Positions 54,209-63,553 of a stretch of DNA of 64,000 nucleotides are shown in pieces (within the stretch, counting starts at the first letter, position 1; each line of letters opens with the position of its first letter). The stretch spans positions 4,340,001 to 4,404,000 of the forward strand of contig NZ_JAUSXG010000001.1 of the NCBI RefSeq assembly GCF_030815855.1, read 5' to 3'. This stretch comes from Variovorax paradoxus. GTDB taxonomy: Bacteria; Pseudomonadota; Gammaproteobacteria; Burkholderiales; Burkholderiaceae_C. Below the pieces are notes generated by a model. That model made no database searches and had not been told where the DNA came from. It was given only the letters and a program-made list of their open reading frames with translations. The position numbers were made by a program, and so were the translations under genes.

Positions 54209-55390
54209 ATGCCCCTGCACGACCCCGCCCACGCCTTCGTTCCCTATCCCGACGCACCGGTGCCGCGCGCCTCGACCGGCCTCTTGGCCGATCTGAGCTT
54301 CGCGGCAAAAGACCTGTTCGACGTGGCCGGCTATCCCACCGGCGGCGGCAGCCCGATCGTGCTGGCGATGTCGGGCATCAAGAGCCGCACCGCGCCCACC
54401 GTCCAGAAGCTGCTCGACGCGGGCGCGCGCTTCGCGGGCAAGACCGTGACCGACGAACTCGCGTTCTCGATGAACGGCAACAACGCGCATTTCGGCGCGC
54501 CGATCAATGGCGCGGCCAAGGACCGTATCACCGGTGGGTCATCGTCGGGCTCGGCCTCGGCCGTGTCGTCGGGCCTGTGCGACTTCGCGCTCGGCACCGA
54601 CACCGGCGGCTCGGTGCGCGCACCGGCCAACCACTGCGGCCTGTACGGACTGCGCCCGACGCACGGCCGGGTCAGCCTGGAGGGCGCGCTCGACCTTGCG
54701 CCGAGCTTCGACACCTGCGGCTGGTTCGCGCGCGACATCGGCACCTTCGCGCGCGTGGCCGACGTGCTGCTGGGCGCCGACGCACCGGACCTCCCCGAAC
54801 GCGTGCGCCTTCTGGGGCCGGACGACGTGTGGGGCCTTGCAGCGCCCGCCGCGACCCGGGCGCTGCAAGGCGTGGTCGACCGTGTGCAGGGTCTGCTCGG
54901 ACCCGCGCAAGGCACGACGGTGGCCATGGAATCGTTCGATGCGATGTACTGGAATTTTCGCTATCTGCAGTCGCGCGAGGCCTGGCTTACCGACGGCCCC
55001 CTCATCGAGCGCTATGCGCCGCCGCTGGGCCCGGGCGTGGCTGAGCGCTTTGCATGGTCGCGCGACGTGACCGATGCGCAGGTGGCGACTGCGCGCGTCT
55101 TTCGCACCGCGTTCCGCGCGCACCTGGCCGCACTGCTGGGCACCGACGGCGTGCTGCTGATCCCGACCATGCCCGACATCGCGCCGCTGCGCAGCGAGGG
55201 TGAGGCCGGCCTGGAGGACTACCGCAACCGCGCGATCCGGATGCTGTGCATCGCAGGCCTCAGCGGCTTTCCTCAGCTGTCGATGCCGCTGGCGTCGCGT
55301 GACGGCGCGCCGCTCGGCCTCTCCCTGCTCGGGCCGGCAGGCTCGGACCGCTCATTGATCCGGATGGCCGAGCGCATCGCCGCCGGCTGA
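54209..55390 (+). CDS. Amidase (amidase-signature family)
   Basis: The 393-residue enzyme carries the Ser-cisSer-Lys triad: Lys in LSFAAKDLFDVAG, the cis-Ser in the GGSSSGSASAVSSG signature, and the nucleophile Ser in GTDTGGSVRAPA. It is shorter than many family members, close to the ~395-residue AtzF/indole-acetamide-type enzymes. It follows the ABC operon by 24 bp, suggesting that the imported compound is an amide or is hydrolysed after uptake. Confidence 0.92.
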   Translation: MPLHDPAHAFVPYPDAPVPRASTGLLADLSFAAKDLFDVAGYPTGGGSPIVLAMSGIKSRTAPTVQKLLDAGARFAGKTVTDELAFSMNGNNAHFGAPINGAAKDRITGGSSSGSASAVSSGLCDFALGTDTGGSVRAPANHCGLYGLRPTHGRVSLEGALDLAPSFDTCGWFARDIGTFARVADVLLGADAPDLPERVRLLGPDDVWGLAAPAATRALQGVVDRVQGLLGPAQGTTVAMESFDAMYWNFRYLQSREAWLTDGPLIERYAPPLGPGVAERFAWSRDVTDAQVATARVFRTAFRAHLAALLGTDGVLLIPTMPDIAPLRSEGEAGLEDYRNRAIRMLCIAGLSGFPQLSMPLASRDGAPLGLSLLGPAGSDRSLIRMAERIAAG

Positions 55391-55463
55391 CGCCGTGTGG
55401 CGCGGCTTCGCCGGAGTCGGCGACACTGCGCTCTTTACATCAGGCGCGTGGCGCCAGCACATC

Positions 55464-55826
55464 ATGTCGGAAGCCTCGCCGCAGTTCATCGATTTCATCG
55501 TGGACCGACTCTCTGGAATCCCCCGCATCGCCAAGACGCGCTTCTTCGGCGGAACGGGGCTGTCGGCCGATGCCACGCAGTTCGCGATGATCATGGGCAG
55601 CACCGTTTACTTCGTGGTGAACAACAACACCCGGCCCAAGTACGAGAAGCTGGGCAGCCACTGCTTTGCCTACAACACCAAGGCCCGCCGGGTTCAGGTG
55701 CGGAAGTATTTCGAGGTTCCCATCGAGGTCATCGAAGATCACGAGGCGTTGGTGGAATTGGCCAGGGAGGCCGTGCGGGTGGCAAAAAGCCTCGCTACGA
55801 AGAAGCCCGCCGGCAAGCGCGCCTAG
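55464..55826 (+). CDS. TfoX N-terminal domain protein
   Basis: The 120-residue product matches the TfoX/Sxy N-terminal domain: FIVDRLSGIPRIAKTRFFGGTG, FAMIMGSTVYFVVNN, YEKLGSHCFAYNTKARRVQV and YFEVPIEVIED. It then ends in a basic Lys/Ala tail. Stand-alone TfoX_N proteins have no assigned role, while full Sxy regulates competence. The start at MSEASPQF is chosen; the frame is open upstream to 55395. Its end overlaps the convergent AllA-like gene by 4 bp. Confidence 0.84.
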   Translation: MSEASPQFIDFIVDRLSGIPRIAKTRFFGGTGLSADATQFAMIMGSTVYFVVNNNTRPKYEKLGSHCFAYNTKARRVQVRKYFEVPIEVIEDHEALVELAREAVRVAKSLATKKPAGKRA

Positions 55827-56341
55827 CCCTTCCAGTCGACGACCGCCGACGCCGAAAGCGCGCAGAGCTCGCAATCGACAGCGCCAGCCGCGCGCTCAAT
55901 CACCACGAAGTCGCCCGCATCCACCGCCAGCAGCGCGTGGTGCCAGGTACCGGGCGCGAGCGTTATGCCCTGCAGGCCATCGGTGATGAACGCGGCAAGC
56001 GTATCGGCCGAAGGAGCGTCGCCGGCCTGCGCCACGACGATGACAAAACGCCTTTTTCCCAGCGGCACGAAGGTCTGGCTGCCGAGCGCGTGGCGCTCCA
56101 TCTCCGTGACCTCGTGCGGGAAGCGACGTGCCTGCGCGCGGAACAGCGCAAGCATCGCGCGTCCGCCTGCGCTGCCAAGCTGCAGGTCGCCGACGAGGTC
56201 GAAACGCTCCGCATTGCCGCCGTTGATCGAGCGGCCCGCGTTCGCGGGCGCGGCCAGTACCGTGCCGTAGGGCGCGAAGGCCTGCTGCGTCAATGGCTGC
56301 ACCGTGAGCAGCATCCGAGCGTGAAGAAAGGCATCGTTCAT
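55823..56341 (-). CDS. allA: Ureidoglycolate lyase-like protein
   Basis: AllA converts ureidoglycolate to glyoxylate and urea in purine/allantoin breakdown. The 172-residue product has the cupin-type family pattern LTQQAFAPYGTVLAAP, INGGNAERFDLVGDL, MERHALGSQTFVPLG and APGTWHHALLAVDAG. The start at 56341 or the ATG nine codons downstream are both possible. No other allantoin-pathway gene is visible in the window. Confidence 0.85.
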   Translation of the reverse strand: MNDAFLHARMLLTVQPLTQQAFAPYGTVLAAPANAGRSINGGNAERFDLVGDLQLGSAGGRAMLALFRAQARRFPHEVTEMERHALGSQTFVPLGKRRFVIVVAQAGDAPSADTLAAFITDGLQGITLAPGTWHHALLAVDAGDFVVIERAAGAVDCELCALSASAVVDWKG

Positions 56342-56453
56342 GCCGCGAGTACAGCAGAAAACATGCCGCGGGTCACTCGGACGATCGGTGCTCTGCAGGA
56401 CATCGGCACGGCAGGCTAAAGTCGCGAACTCCTTCTCTTTCAGTGCGCCAGCC

Positions 56454-56690
56454 ATGCGCTTTCCGATGCGACGCTCTCTTATCCTTTTCCTGCTCGTTCC
56501 GGTCGCCCTTGCCGCGGGATGCGCATCGGGGCCCGCGCCCCGCGTCATCCGTTTGGGCGACGGCGTGTTCAAGTCGCCCAGCCCGCAGGACGCCGAGGCC
56601 TATTGCCGCAATTTCGGGGCTCCGATGCGCTATCTCGACCCCAAGGGCTCGCGGCCCCCGGTCGGCGAAGTCACTTACCGCTGCGACTGA
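56454..56690 (+). CDS. Small lipoprotein (78 aa)
   Basis: MRFPMRRSLILFLLVPVALA is followed by the lipobox ALAAGC. The mature ~55 residues contain two further cysteines (DAEAYCRNFG and EVTYRCD) that could pair. It is divergent from the AllA-like gene and overlaps the convergent LysR gene by 16 bp. Function is unknown. Confidence 0.7.
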   Translation: MRFPMRRSLILFLLVPVALAAGCASGPAPRVIRLGDGVFKSPSPQDAEAYCRNFGAPMRYLDPKGSRPPVGEVTYRCD

Positions 56691-57607
56691 TCGGCCGGTT
56701 CCGCGCCGGCCGGCCGAACCCGCTCCAGGATGAAGTCGATGAAGGTGCGGATGGCCCGCGTGTGCTGCCGGTTGGGCATGTAGAGCATGAACATCTGCGT
56801 GCCGAAGATCGAAAGGCGCCAGTCGTCGAGGGTGGTCACCACATCACCCTTGCGCACGTCCTCCTGCACCACGTAGTCGGGGACGAGGCCGATGCCCAGG
56901 CCGGCGAGGATGGCCTGGCGCAGGAACAGGAAGTTTTCCGAGATCAAGGTCGGCTCCAGGATCACCTCGCGCCGCACCTCTCCCAGATTCTCGCCCTGGT
57001 AGGCCGACACGCGCAGCTGCCGGCCGATGACGGCGGCCGTGACCACGGGCGCTCCCTGCAGTTCGTCGAGCTGCGTGGGCAGCGGATGCTTTTCCGCGTA
57101 GTCTCGTGAGGCGCAGGCCACGTAGCGCACCGGCCCCAGGTCGCGCGCCACCAGGTTCTGCGGCGGTTCGGGCACCACGCGAATCGCAATGTCGACCTCG
57201 TCGCGCAGCAGGTCTTCGATGCGGTTCTCGAACACCACGTCCAGCACGATGCCGGGGTACAGCCGCTTGAAGTCGATCAGCCAACCGGCCATGACAAGCT
57301 GGCCGTAGCCGCTGGGCACGCTCAGGCGCACGCGGCCCTGCAGGCCCTGGCCCAGCGTAGTGACCGATTCCCTCGCGGCCAGCAGCTCGGTCTGGATGGC
57401 CACGCCGTGCTGGTACAGGCGCAGGCCGATCTCGGTGGGCTCGGCGCGGCGCGTGGTGCGGCGCACCAGCTGCGCGCCGACCGAGCGCTCGAGCTGGTTC
57501 AGGTGGTAGCTGACATTGGCGCGGCTCATCTTGAGCCGGCGCGCGGCCGCGCTCAGGTTGCCGGCGTCGAGGATTTCCACCAGCAGGGTCAGCGATTGGA
57601 GGTCCAT
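56675..57607 (-). CDS. LysR-family transcriptional regulator, divergent from the Pim-like operon
   Basis: The 310-residue protein has the winged helix (LTLLVEILDAGNLSAAARRLKMSRANVSYHLNQ, read in two parts) and an effector domain (VRLSVPSGYGQLVMAGWLIDF, VFENRIEDLLRDEVDIAIR). The start MDLQSL at 57607 is preferred over an ATG 17 codons upstream because it aligns with LysR N termini and leaves the promoter region free. Its divergent position makes it the likely regulator of the beta-oxidation operon. Confidence 0.92.
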   Translation of the reverse strand: MDLQSLTLLVEILDAGNLSAAARRLKMSRANVSYHLNQLERSVGAQLVRRTTRRAEPTEIGLRLYQHGVAIQTELLAARESVTTLGQGLQGRVRLSVPSGYGQLVMAGWLIDFKRLYPGIVLDVVFENRIEDLLRDEVDIAIRVVPEPPQNLVARDLGPVRYVACASRDYAEKHPLPTQLDELQGAPVVTAAVIGRQLRVSAYQGENLGEVRREVILEPTLISENFLFLRQAILAGLGIGLVPDYVVQEDVRKGDVVTTLDDWRLSIFGTQMFMLYMPNRQHTRAIRTFIDFILERVRPAGAEPADQSQR

Positions 57608-57618
57608 GCAGCGGATTG

Positions 57619-57666
57619 TGTCAAAAATTCTTTGACAGTCTGTCAATGATCTATGCAATTGTCAAA
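57619..57666. promoter_or_regulatory. Array of TGTCAAA half-sites, probable LysR operator
   Basis: TGTCAAA occurs at 57619-57625 and 57660-57666. A palindrome TTGACAGTCTGTCAA at 57632-57646 supplies two more half-sites. Three of the direct copies are spaced 19-22 bp apart, about two helical turns. They lie between the divergent LysR gene and the pimF-like gene, as expected for an autoregulatory operator. Confidence 0.75.
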
Positions 57667-57760
57667 GCGCCGGCACGGGCGAAGAATGCGGGGTTCACCC
57701 CCAAGAGCCTCGGGCCCCTCGCATTTGCAGGGCCCGCCACGCAAGAGACAAGACAAGCAC

Positions 57761-59902
57761 ATGGCCACCACAACTCCCGGCAATTCCACGTCTTCCACGT
57801 CTTCCGCTCCCGTCACCTACGCGCGTCAAGGCGAAGTGTTCGTGGTGACCATCGACAGCCCGCCCGTCAACGCCCTGGGCGTGGAGGTGCGCCGCGGACT
57901 CGTCGCGGCCATCGAGGCGGCCGAGGCCGACAGCGGCGCCGCCGCGGTGCTGATCGTCGGCGCGGGCCGCAACTTCATCGCGGGCGCGGACATCCGCGAG
58001 TTCGGCAAGACGCCGCAGCCGCCTTCGCTGCCCGAGGTGTGCCTGAAGATCGAGAATTGCACGAAGCCGGTGGTCGCCGCCGTTCATGGCGCAGCCCTCG
58101 GCGGCGGGCTCGAAGTGGCGCTGTCGGCGCACTACCGCCTGGCTTCCCCCACCGCCAAGCTGGGCCTGCCCGAAGTGGCGCTCGGCCTTTTGCCCGGCTC
58201 GGGCGGCACGCAGCGCGCACCGCGCCTGATCGGCGTGAAGCCCGCGCTCGAACTGATGCTGAGCGGCCGCCATGCGGGCGCGAAGGAAGCGCTGTCGCTC
58301 GGCCTCATCGACCGCCTCGGCACCGAAGCCGACGCGCGCGCCGAAGGCCTCGCCTATGCGAATGAACTCATCGCCGCCCAGGCCCCGGTGCGCCGCACGC
58401 GCGAAGCCGCCGGCTTGGCGGACACCGAAGCCAGCCGCGCCGCCCTCGAAGCCGCGCGCATCGACACCGCCAAGAAGAGCCGCGGCCTGTTCTCGCCGAT
58501 GAAGATCATCGAAGCCGTCGAGGGCGCGCTCACGCTGCCTTTCGACGAAGGCATGGCGCTGGAGCGCAAGCTGTTCCTGCAGTGCATCGACAGTCCGCAG
58601 CGCGCCGGCCTGATCCACGCCTTCTTCGCCGAGCGCGAAGTGCTGAAGGCGCCCGAGACCAAGTCCGCCAGCTCGCGCAAGCTCGAATCCGCCGGCATCG
58701 TCGGCGGCGGCACCATGGGCGCGGGCATCGCGGTGGCCATGCTCGACGCGGGCCTGCCCGTGACCATGATCGAGCGCGACGAGCCCAGCCTCGCGCGCGG
58801 CCGCCAGCATGTCGAGAAGGTATACGACGGGCTCATCCAGAAGGGCCGCATGACGCCCGAGGCCAAGGCAGCGGTCATGGCGCGCTTCTCGGGCTCGACG
58901 AGCTACGACGCGCTCGCGCAGGCCGACATCGTGGTCGAAGCAGTGTTCGAGGACATGGGCGTGAAGAAGGCCGTGTTCGCCGAGCTCGACCGCGTGTGCA
59001 AGCGCGGCGCGGTGCTCGCCACCAACACCTCGTACCTCGACATCGACGAGATCGCCGCCAGCATCTCGCGTCCGCAGGACGTGGTGGGCCTGCACTTCTT
59101 CTCGCCGGCCAACATCATGAAGCTGCTCGAGATCGTGGTGCCCGCCAAGGTGAGTGCCGACGTGGTCGCCACCGGCTTCGAGCTGGCGAAGAAACTCAAG
59201 AAGGTGCCGGTGCGCGCCGGCGTGTGCGACGGCTTCATCGGCAACCGCATCCTCGCGGTGTACCGCCAGGCCGCCGACCACATGATGGAAGACGGCGCCT
59301 CGCCCTACCAGATCGACGAAGCGGTGCGCAACTTCGGCTACCCGATGGGCCCGTTCCAGGTGTCGGACCTCGCGGGCGGCGACATCGGCTGGGCCACGCG
59401 CAAGCGCAAGGCGGCCACGCGAGACCCGCAGGCGCGCTACGTGCAGATTGCCGACCGCATCTGCGAACGCGGCTGGTTCGGCCAGAAGACGCAGCGCGGC
59501 TACTACCTGTACCCCGAAGGCGCGCGCACCGGCGTGCCCGACCCCGAAGTGCTGGCGATCATCGACACCGAGCGCGAGCGCGCGGGCATCAAGCCGCGGG
59601 CCTTCACCGAAGAAGAAATCATGCGCCGCTACATGGCCGCGATGGTCAACGAAGGCGCCAACGTCGTGCTCCAGCGCATCGCGCTGCGCCCGCTCGACGT
59701 GGACGTGACCTTTCTCTACGGCTACGGCTTCCCGCGCCACCGCGGCGGCCCGATGAAGTACGCCGACACCGTGGGCCTGCCCAAGGTGCTGGCCGACATC
59801 CGCGAGTTCGCGAAGGAAGACCCGATCTTCTGGAAGCCTTCGCCGCTGCTGGTGGAGCTGGCCGAACGCGGCGCCGATTTCGCGAGCCTCAATCAAAACT
59901 GA
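57761..59902 (+). CDS. pimF: Bifunctional enoyl-CoA hydratase/3-hydroxyacyl-CoA dehydrogenase, PimF-like
   Basis: The 713-residue protein fuses an enoyl-CoA hydratase/isomerase domain (GAGRNFIAGADIREFG, VHGAALGGGLEVALSAHYR, LGLPEVALGLLPGSGGTQR) to a 3-hydroxyacyl-CoA dehydrogenase part. The latter carries the NAD motif AGIVGGGTMGAGIAVAML, the catalytic LHFFSPANIMKLLEIV, and a C-terminal GYPMGPFQVSDLAGGD. It performs two steps of beta-oxidation. Gene order with the thiolase and paired dehydrogenases resembles the pimelate (pim) operon of Rhodopseudomonas. Confidence 0.9.
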   Translation: MATTTPGNSTSSTSSAPVTYARQGEVFVVTIDSPPVNALGVEVRRGLVAAIEAAEADSGAAAVLIVGAGRNFIAGADIREFGKTPQPPSLPEVCLKIENCTKPVVAAVHGAALGGGLEVALSAHYRLASPTAKLGLPEVALGLLPGSGGTQRAPRLIGVKPALELMLSGRHAGAKEALSLGLIDRLGTEADARAEGLAYANELIAAQAPVRRTREAAGLADTEASRAALEAARIDTAKKSRGLFSPMKIIEAVEGALTLPFDEGMALERKLFLQCIDSPQRAGLIHAFFAEREVLKAPETKSASSRKLESAGIVGGGTMGAGIAVAMLDAGLPVTMIERDEPSLARGRQHVEKVYDGLIQKGRMTPEAKAAVMARFSGSTSYDALAQADIVVEAVFEDMGVKKAVFAELDRVCKRGAVLATNTSYLDIDEIAASISRPQDVVGLHFFSPANIMKLLEIVVPAKVSADVVATGFELAKKLKKVPVRAGVCDGFIGNRILAVYRQAADHMMEDGASPYQIDEAVRNFGYPMGPFQVSDLAGGDIGWATRKRKAATRDPQARYVQIADRICERGWFGQKTQRGYYLYPEGARTGVPDPEVLAIIDTERERAGIKPRAFTEEEIMRRYMAAMVNEGANVVLQRIALRPLDVDVTFLYGYGFPRHRGGPMKYADTVGLPKVLADIREFAKEDPIFWKPSPLLVELAERGADFASLNQN

Positions 59903-59976
59903 AAACCTTGCGGGACAGACCAAGAAACTGCGCAGCAGTTTTTGCTCTGTCCTCAACTGACTAAGGAACCCTCCCC

Positions 59977-61167
59977 ATGCGCGAAGCCGTCATCGTTTCC
60001 ACCGCCCGCACCCCGCTCACCAAGGCGCACCGCGGCGAGTTCAACATCACCCCCGGCCCGACGCTCGCGGCCTTTGCGGTGAAGGCCGCGGTCGAGCGCT
60101 CGGGCCTCGACCCTGCGCTGATCGAGGACGCGATCCTCGGCTGCGGCTACCCCGAAGGCACCACCGGCCGCAACATCGCGCGCCAGAGCATCATCCGCGC
60201 CGGCCTGCCGATCTCGATTGCCGGCACCACGGTGAACCGCTTCTGCGCCTCGGGCCTGCAGGCGATTGCGATGGCCGCGGGCCGCATCGTGGTGGACGGC
60301 GCGCCGGCCATGATCGCGGGCGGCGTCGAAAGCATTTCGCAGATCCGCGGCCGCAGCCCCGGGGACGGCGGCGACCTCACGCTGGACCCGTGGATCGTCG
60401 AGCACAAGCCCGCGCTCTACATGGCGATGATCGAGACCGCCGACATCGTCGCCAGGCGCTACGGCATCAGCCGCGAGGCGCAAGACCGCTTCTCCGCCGA
60501 GAGCCAGCGCAAGACCGAAGAAGCCCAACTGGCCGGGCGATACAAGGACGAGATCGTCGCCTGCACCACCACGATATCCGTGACCGACAAGGACACGAAG
60601 GAAGTCACCTACCGCGAAGTCACCGCCACGGAAGACAACTGCAACCGCCGCGGCACGACCTACGAGGCGCTCGCCAAGCTCAAGCCGGTGATGGGCGAAG
60701 ACCAGTTCATCACCGCCGGCAACGCCTCGCAGCTGTCCGACGGTGCCTCGGCCTGCGTGCTGATGGAAGCCAGGGACGCGGAACGCGCCAACGTCAAGCC
60801 GATGGGGGCCTTCCGCGGCCTCGCGGTGGCCGGCTGCGAACCCGACGAAATGGGCATCGGCCCCGTGTTCGCGGTGCCCAAGCTGCTCGCGCGCCACGGC
60901 CTCAAGGTCGAGGACATCGGCCTGTGGGAACTCAACGAGGCCTTCGCCTCGCAGTCGATCTATTGCCAGGACAAGCTGGGCATTCCGTCGGAGCGGCTCA
61001 ACGTGAACGGCGGCGCGATCTCCATCGGCCATCCGTTCGGCATGACCGGCGCGCGCCTCGCGGGCCATGCGCTCATCGAGGGCAAGCGCCGCGGCGCGAA
61101 GTACGCGGTGGTCACGATGTGCATCGCTGGCGGCATGGGCGCGGCCGGCCTGTTCGAAATTTATTGA
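59977..61167 (+). CDS. pimB: Acetyl-CoA acyltransferase (thiolase), PimB/FadA-like
   Basis: The 396-residue thiolase has the acylated Cys in [19 protein letters not shown], a His in [19 protein letters not shown] and the second Cys in [15 protein letters not shown]. It performs the final thiolytic cleavage of beta-oxidation. It lies 74 bp after the hydratase-dehydrogenase gene and 10 bp before the dehydrogenase gene. Confidence 0.92.
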   Translation: MREAVIVSTARTPLTKAHRGEFNITPGPTLAAFAVKAAVERSGLDPALIEDAILGCGYPEGTTGRNIARQSIIRAGLPISIAGTTVNRFCASGLQAIAMAAGRIVVDGAPAMIAGGVESISQIRGRSPGDGGDLTLDPWIVEHKPALYMAMIETADIVARRYGISREAQDRFSAESQRKTEEAQLAGRYKDEIVACTTTISVTDKDTKEVTYREVTATEDNCNRRGTTYEALAKLKPVMGEDQFITAGNASQLSDGASACVLMEARDAERANVKPMGAFRGLAVAGCEPDEMGIGPVFAVPKLLARHGLKVEDIGLWELNEAFASQSIYCQDKLGIPSERLNVNGGAISIGHPFGMTGARLAGHALIEGKRRGAKYAVVTMCIAGGMGAAGLFEIY

Positions 61168-61177
61168 GGAGCGAGCG

Positions 61178-62386
61178 ATGGACCTGAACTTCACTCCCGA
61201 AGAAGAAGCCTTCCGCGCCGAAGTGCGCGCCTTCCTCGCCGACAAGCTGCCCGCGCGCCTCTCGGCCAAGGTGAGCGGCGGCATGATCCTCGCCAAGGCC
61301 GACATGGAGGAATGGCTCGCCATCCTCAACGAGCGCGGCTGGCTCGCCAACCACTGGCCCGAGCAGTACGGCGGCCCAGGCTGGACGGCGGTGGAGAAGT
61401 TCATCTTCGAACATGAATGCGCGCTGGCCTTCGCGCCGCGCATCGTGCCTTTCGGCGTGAACATGCTGGGGCCGGTGCTCATCAAGTACGGCAACGAGGC
61501 GCAGAAGCGCCATTGGCTGCCGCGCATCCTCGACGGCACTGACTGGTGGTGCCAGGGCTATTCGGAACCCGGCGCGGGCTCCGACCTCGCGGCGGTGAAG
61601 ACCTCGGCCGTGCGCGGCATCGACTCCGAGGGCGACCACTACATCGTGAACGGCCAGAAGACCTGGACCACGCTGGGCCAGCACGCCAACATGATCTTTT
61701 GCCTGGTGCGCACCAACCGCGAAGCGAAGAAGCAGGAGGGCATCAGCTTCCTCCTGATCGACATGACCTCGCCCGGTGTGGAAGTGCGCCCGATCATCAC
61801 GCTCGACGGCGAGCATGAGGTGAACGAGGTGTTCTTCTCGGACGTGCGCGTGCCGGCCGAAAACCTCGTCGGTGAAGAGAACAAGGGCTGGACCTGCGCC
61901 AAGTACCTCTTGACCTACGAACGCACCAACATCGCGGGCGTGGGCTTCTCGGTGGCGGCGCTCGAACAGCTCAAGGGCATCGCGGCCACGCAGACGAAGA
62001 ACGGCAAGCCGCTGGCAGAAGACCCGGCGTTCGCGGCACGCATGGCGCGCGTGGAGATCGACCTGGAGAACATGAAGACGACCAACCTGCGGGTGATCGC
62101 TGCCGTGGCCGGCGGCGGCGTGCCGGGCGCGGAGAGTTCGATGCTGAAGATTCGCGGCACCGAGATTCGGCAAGAGATCTCGTCGCTGGCACGCCGTGCG
62201 ATGGGAGTCTACGGGCGGCCTTTCGTCGAGGAAGCGCTGCACGACGGCTACGACGGCGAGAGCTTCGGCCCCGGCTATGCATCGGCCGCGGCCGCGCGCT
62301 ACTTCAACAACCGCAAGCTGTCGATTTTCGGCGGCTCCAATGAAATCCAGAAGAACATCATCTCCAAGATGATCCTGGGCCTGTAA
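61178..62386 (+). CDS. pimC: Acyl-CoA dehydrogenase, PimC-like large subunit
   Basis: The 402-residue FAD enzyme begins MDLNFTPEEEAFRAEVRAFL. It carries WCQGYSEPGAGSDLAAVKTSA, KTWTTLGQHANMIFCLVR, and a C-terminal FGGSNEIQKNIISKMILGL. It introduces the alpha-beta double bond in acyl-CoA, and such subunits form heteromers with a smaller partner. The partner is the next gene, as in the pim operon. GAGGAGCGAGCG precedes the ATG. Confidence 0.9.
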   Translation: MDLNFTPEEEAFRAEVRAFLADKLPARLSAKVSGGMILAKADMEEWLAILNERGWLANHWPEQYGGPGWTAVEKFIFEHECALAFAPRIVPFGVNMLGPVLIKYGNEAQKRHWLPRILDGTDWWCQGYSEPGAGSDLAAVKTSAVRGIDSEGDHYIVNGQKTWTTLGQHANMIFCLVRTNREAKKQEGISFLLIDMTSPGVEVRPIITLDGEHEVNEVFFSDVRVPAENLVGEENKGWTCAKYLLTYERTNIAGVGFSVAALEQLKGIAATQTKNGKPLAEDPAFAARMARVEIDLENMKTTNLRVIAAVAGGGVPGAESSMLKIRGTEIRQEISSLARRAMGVYGRPFVEEALHDGYDGESFGPGYASAAAARYFNNRKLSIFGGSNEIQKNIISKMILGL

Positions 62387-62398
62387 GGAGAGAACGCC

Positions 62399-63553
62399 AT
62401 GAACTTCGAACATACCGAAGACCGGCGCATGCTCGCCGACAGCCTGAACCGCTTCATCGCCGAGCAGTACGCCTTCGATGCGCGCGACCGCATCGCGAAG
62501 TCGGCGCACGGATTCAGCAAGGAAATTCTCCAGCAGTTCGCCGAACTCGGGGTGATCGGTGCGCTGTTCAGCGAAGCCGATGGCGGCTTCGGCGGCGGCG
62601 GCTTCGACATTGCCGTGGTCTTCGAGGCGCTGGGCCGCGGCCTCGTGGTCGAGCCGCTGCTGGGCGCGGTGATGGTCGGCGAGGCGCTGGTCACCGCCGG
62701 CAGCGATGCGCAGAAAGAAAAGCTCGGCGAGATCATCAACGGCGCCGCCGTCGTTGCCTTTGCGCACGATGAGGCCGATGCGCACTACGAACGCACGCGC
62801 GTCACCACCCGCGCCGAGCGCAGCGACGGCGGCTGGGTGCTGAACGGCGCCAAGGCTGTCGTGCCGCAAGGCGAGCAGGCCGATCTGTTCCTGGTCTCCG
62901 CCCGCACCTCGGGCAAGGTGGACGACGAAGCCGGCATCTCGCTGTTTCTCGTGCCCGCGAAGACCGCGGGCCTCACGGTGCGCGGCTGCCCCGCCGTCGA
63001 CGGCGGCCGTGTGGCTGAACTCACGTTCGACGGCGTGAAGCTCGGTACCGACGCACTGCTCGGCACCGAAGGCCAAGGCGCTGCGACGCTGGAGCGCGCC
63101 ATCGGCCGCGGCGTGCTCGCGCTGTGCGCCGAGGCCGTGGGCGCGATGGAAGCCGCCAAGACCGCCACGCTCGATTACCTGCGCACGCGCAAGCAGTTCG
63201 GCACGCTCATCGGCAGCTTCCAGGCGCTGCAGCACCGCATGGCCGACCTGCTGATCGAAATCGAACAGGCGCGCTCGGCGGTGATCAACGCGGCGGCCGC
63301 CATCGACGGCACGGACCGCGTGGCGCGCGAGCGTGCGCTGTCGGCCGCCAAGTTCAGCATCGGCCGCATCGGCGCGCTGGTCGCGGAAGAAAGCATCCAG
63401 ATGCACGGCGGCATCGGCATGACATGGGAGCTGCCGCTGCCGCACTACGCGAAGCGGCTCGTGATGATCGACCACCAACTCGGTGACGAAGACCATCACC
63501 TGCAGCGCTACATCGCCCTGGGAAAAGATTCCGGCAAGGAGATCGCGGCATGA
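62399..63553 (+). CDS. pimD: Acyl-CoA dehydrogenase, PimD-like small subunit
   Basis: The 384-residue protein begins MNFEHTEDRRMLADSLNRFI and has ACAD domains, with RTRKQFGTLIGSFQALQHRMADL and IQMHGGIGMTWELPLPHYAKRL near the end. The middle domain is less conserved than in the large subunit, as usual for the small partner. It lies 12 bp after the large-subunit gene and its stop overlaps the next start (ATGA). Confidence 0.9.
   Translation: MNFEHTEDRRMLADSLNRFIAEQYAFDARDRIAKSAHGFSKEILQQFAELGVIGALFSEADGGFGGGGFDIAVVFEALGRGLVVEPLLGAVMVGEALVTAGSDAQKEKLGEIINGAAVVAFAHDEADAHYERTRVTTRAERSDGGWVLNGAKAVVPQGEQADLFLVSARTSGKVDDEAGISLFLVPAKTAGLTVRGCPAVDGGRVAELTFDGVKLGTDALLGTEGQGAATLERAIGRGVLALCAEAVGAMEAAKTATLDYLRTRKQFGTLIGSFQALQHRMADLLIEIEQARSAVINAAAAIDGTDRVARERALSAAKFSIGRIGALVAEESIQMHGGIGMTWELPLPHYAKRLVMIDHQLGDEDHHLQRYIALGKDSGKEIAA

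Noticed and set aside
57695..59956. 753-codon minus-strand open frame opposite the hydratase-dehydrogenase gene
   Set aside because: It is a shadow frame with arbitrary composition. The plus strand encodes a complete bifunctional enzyme.
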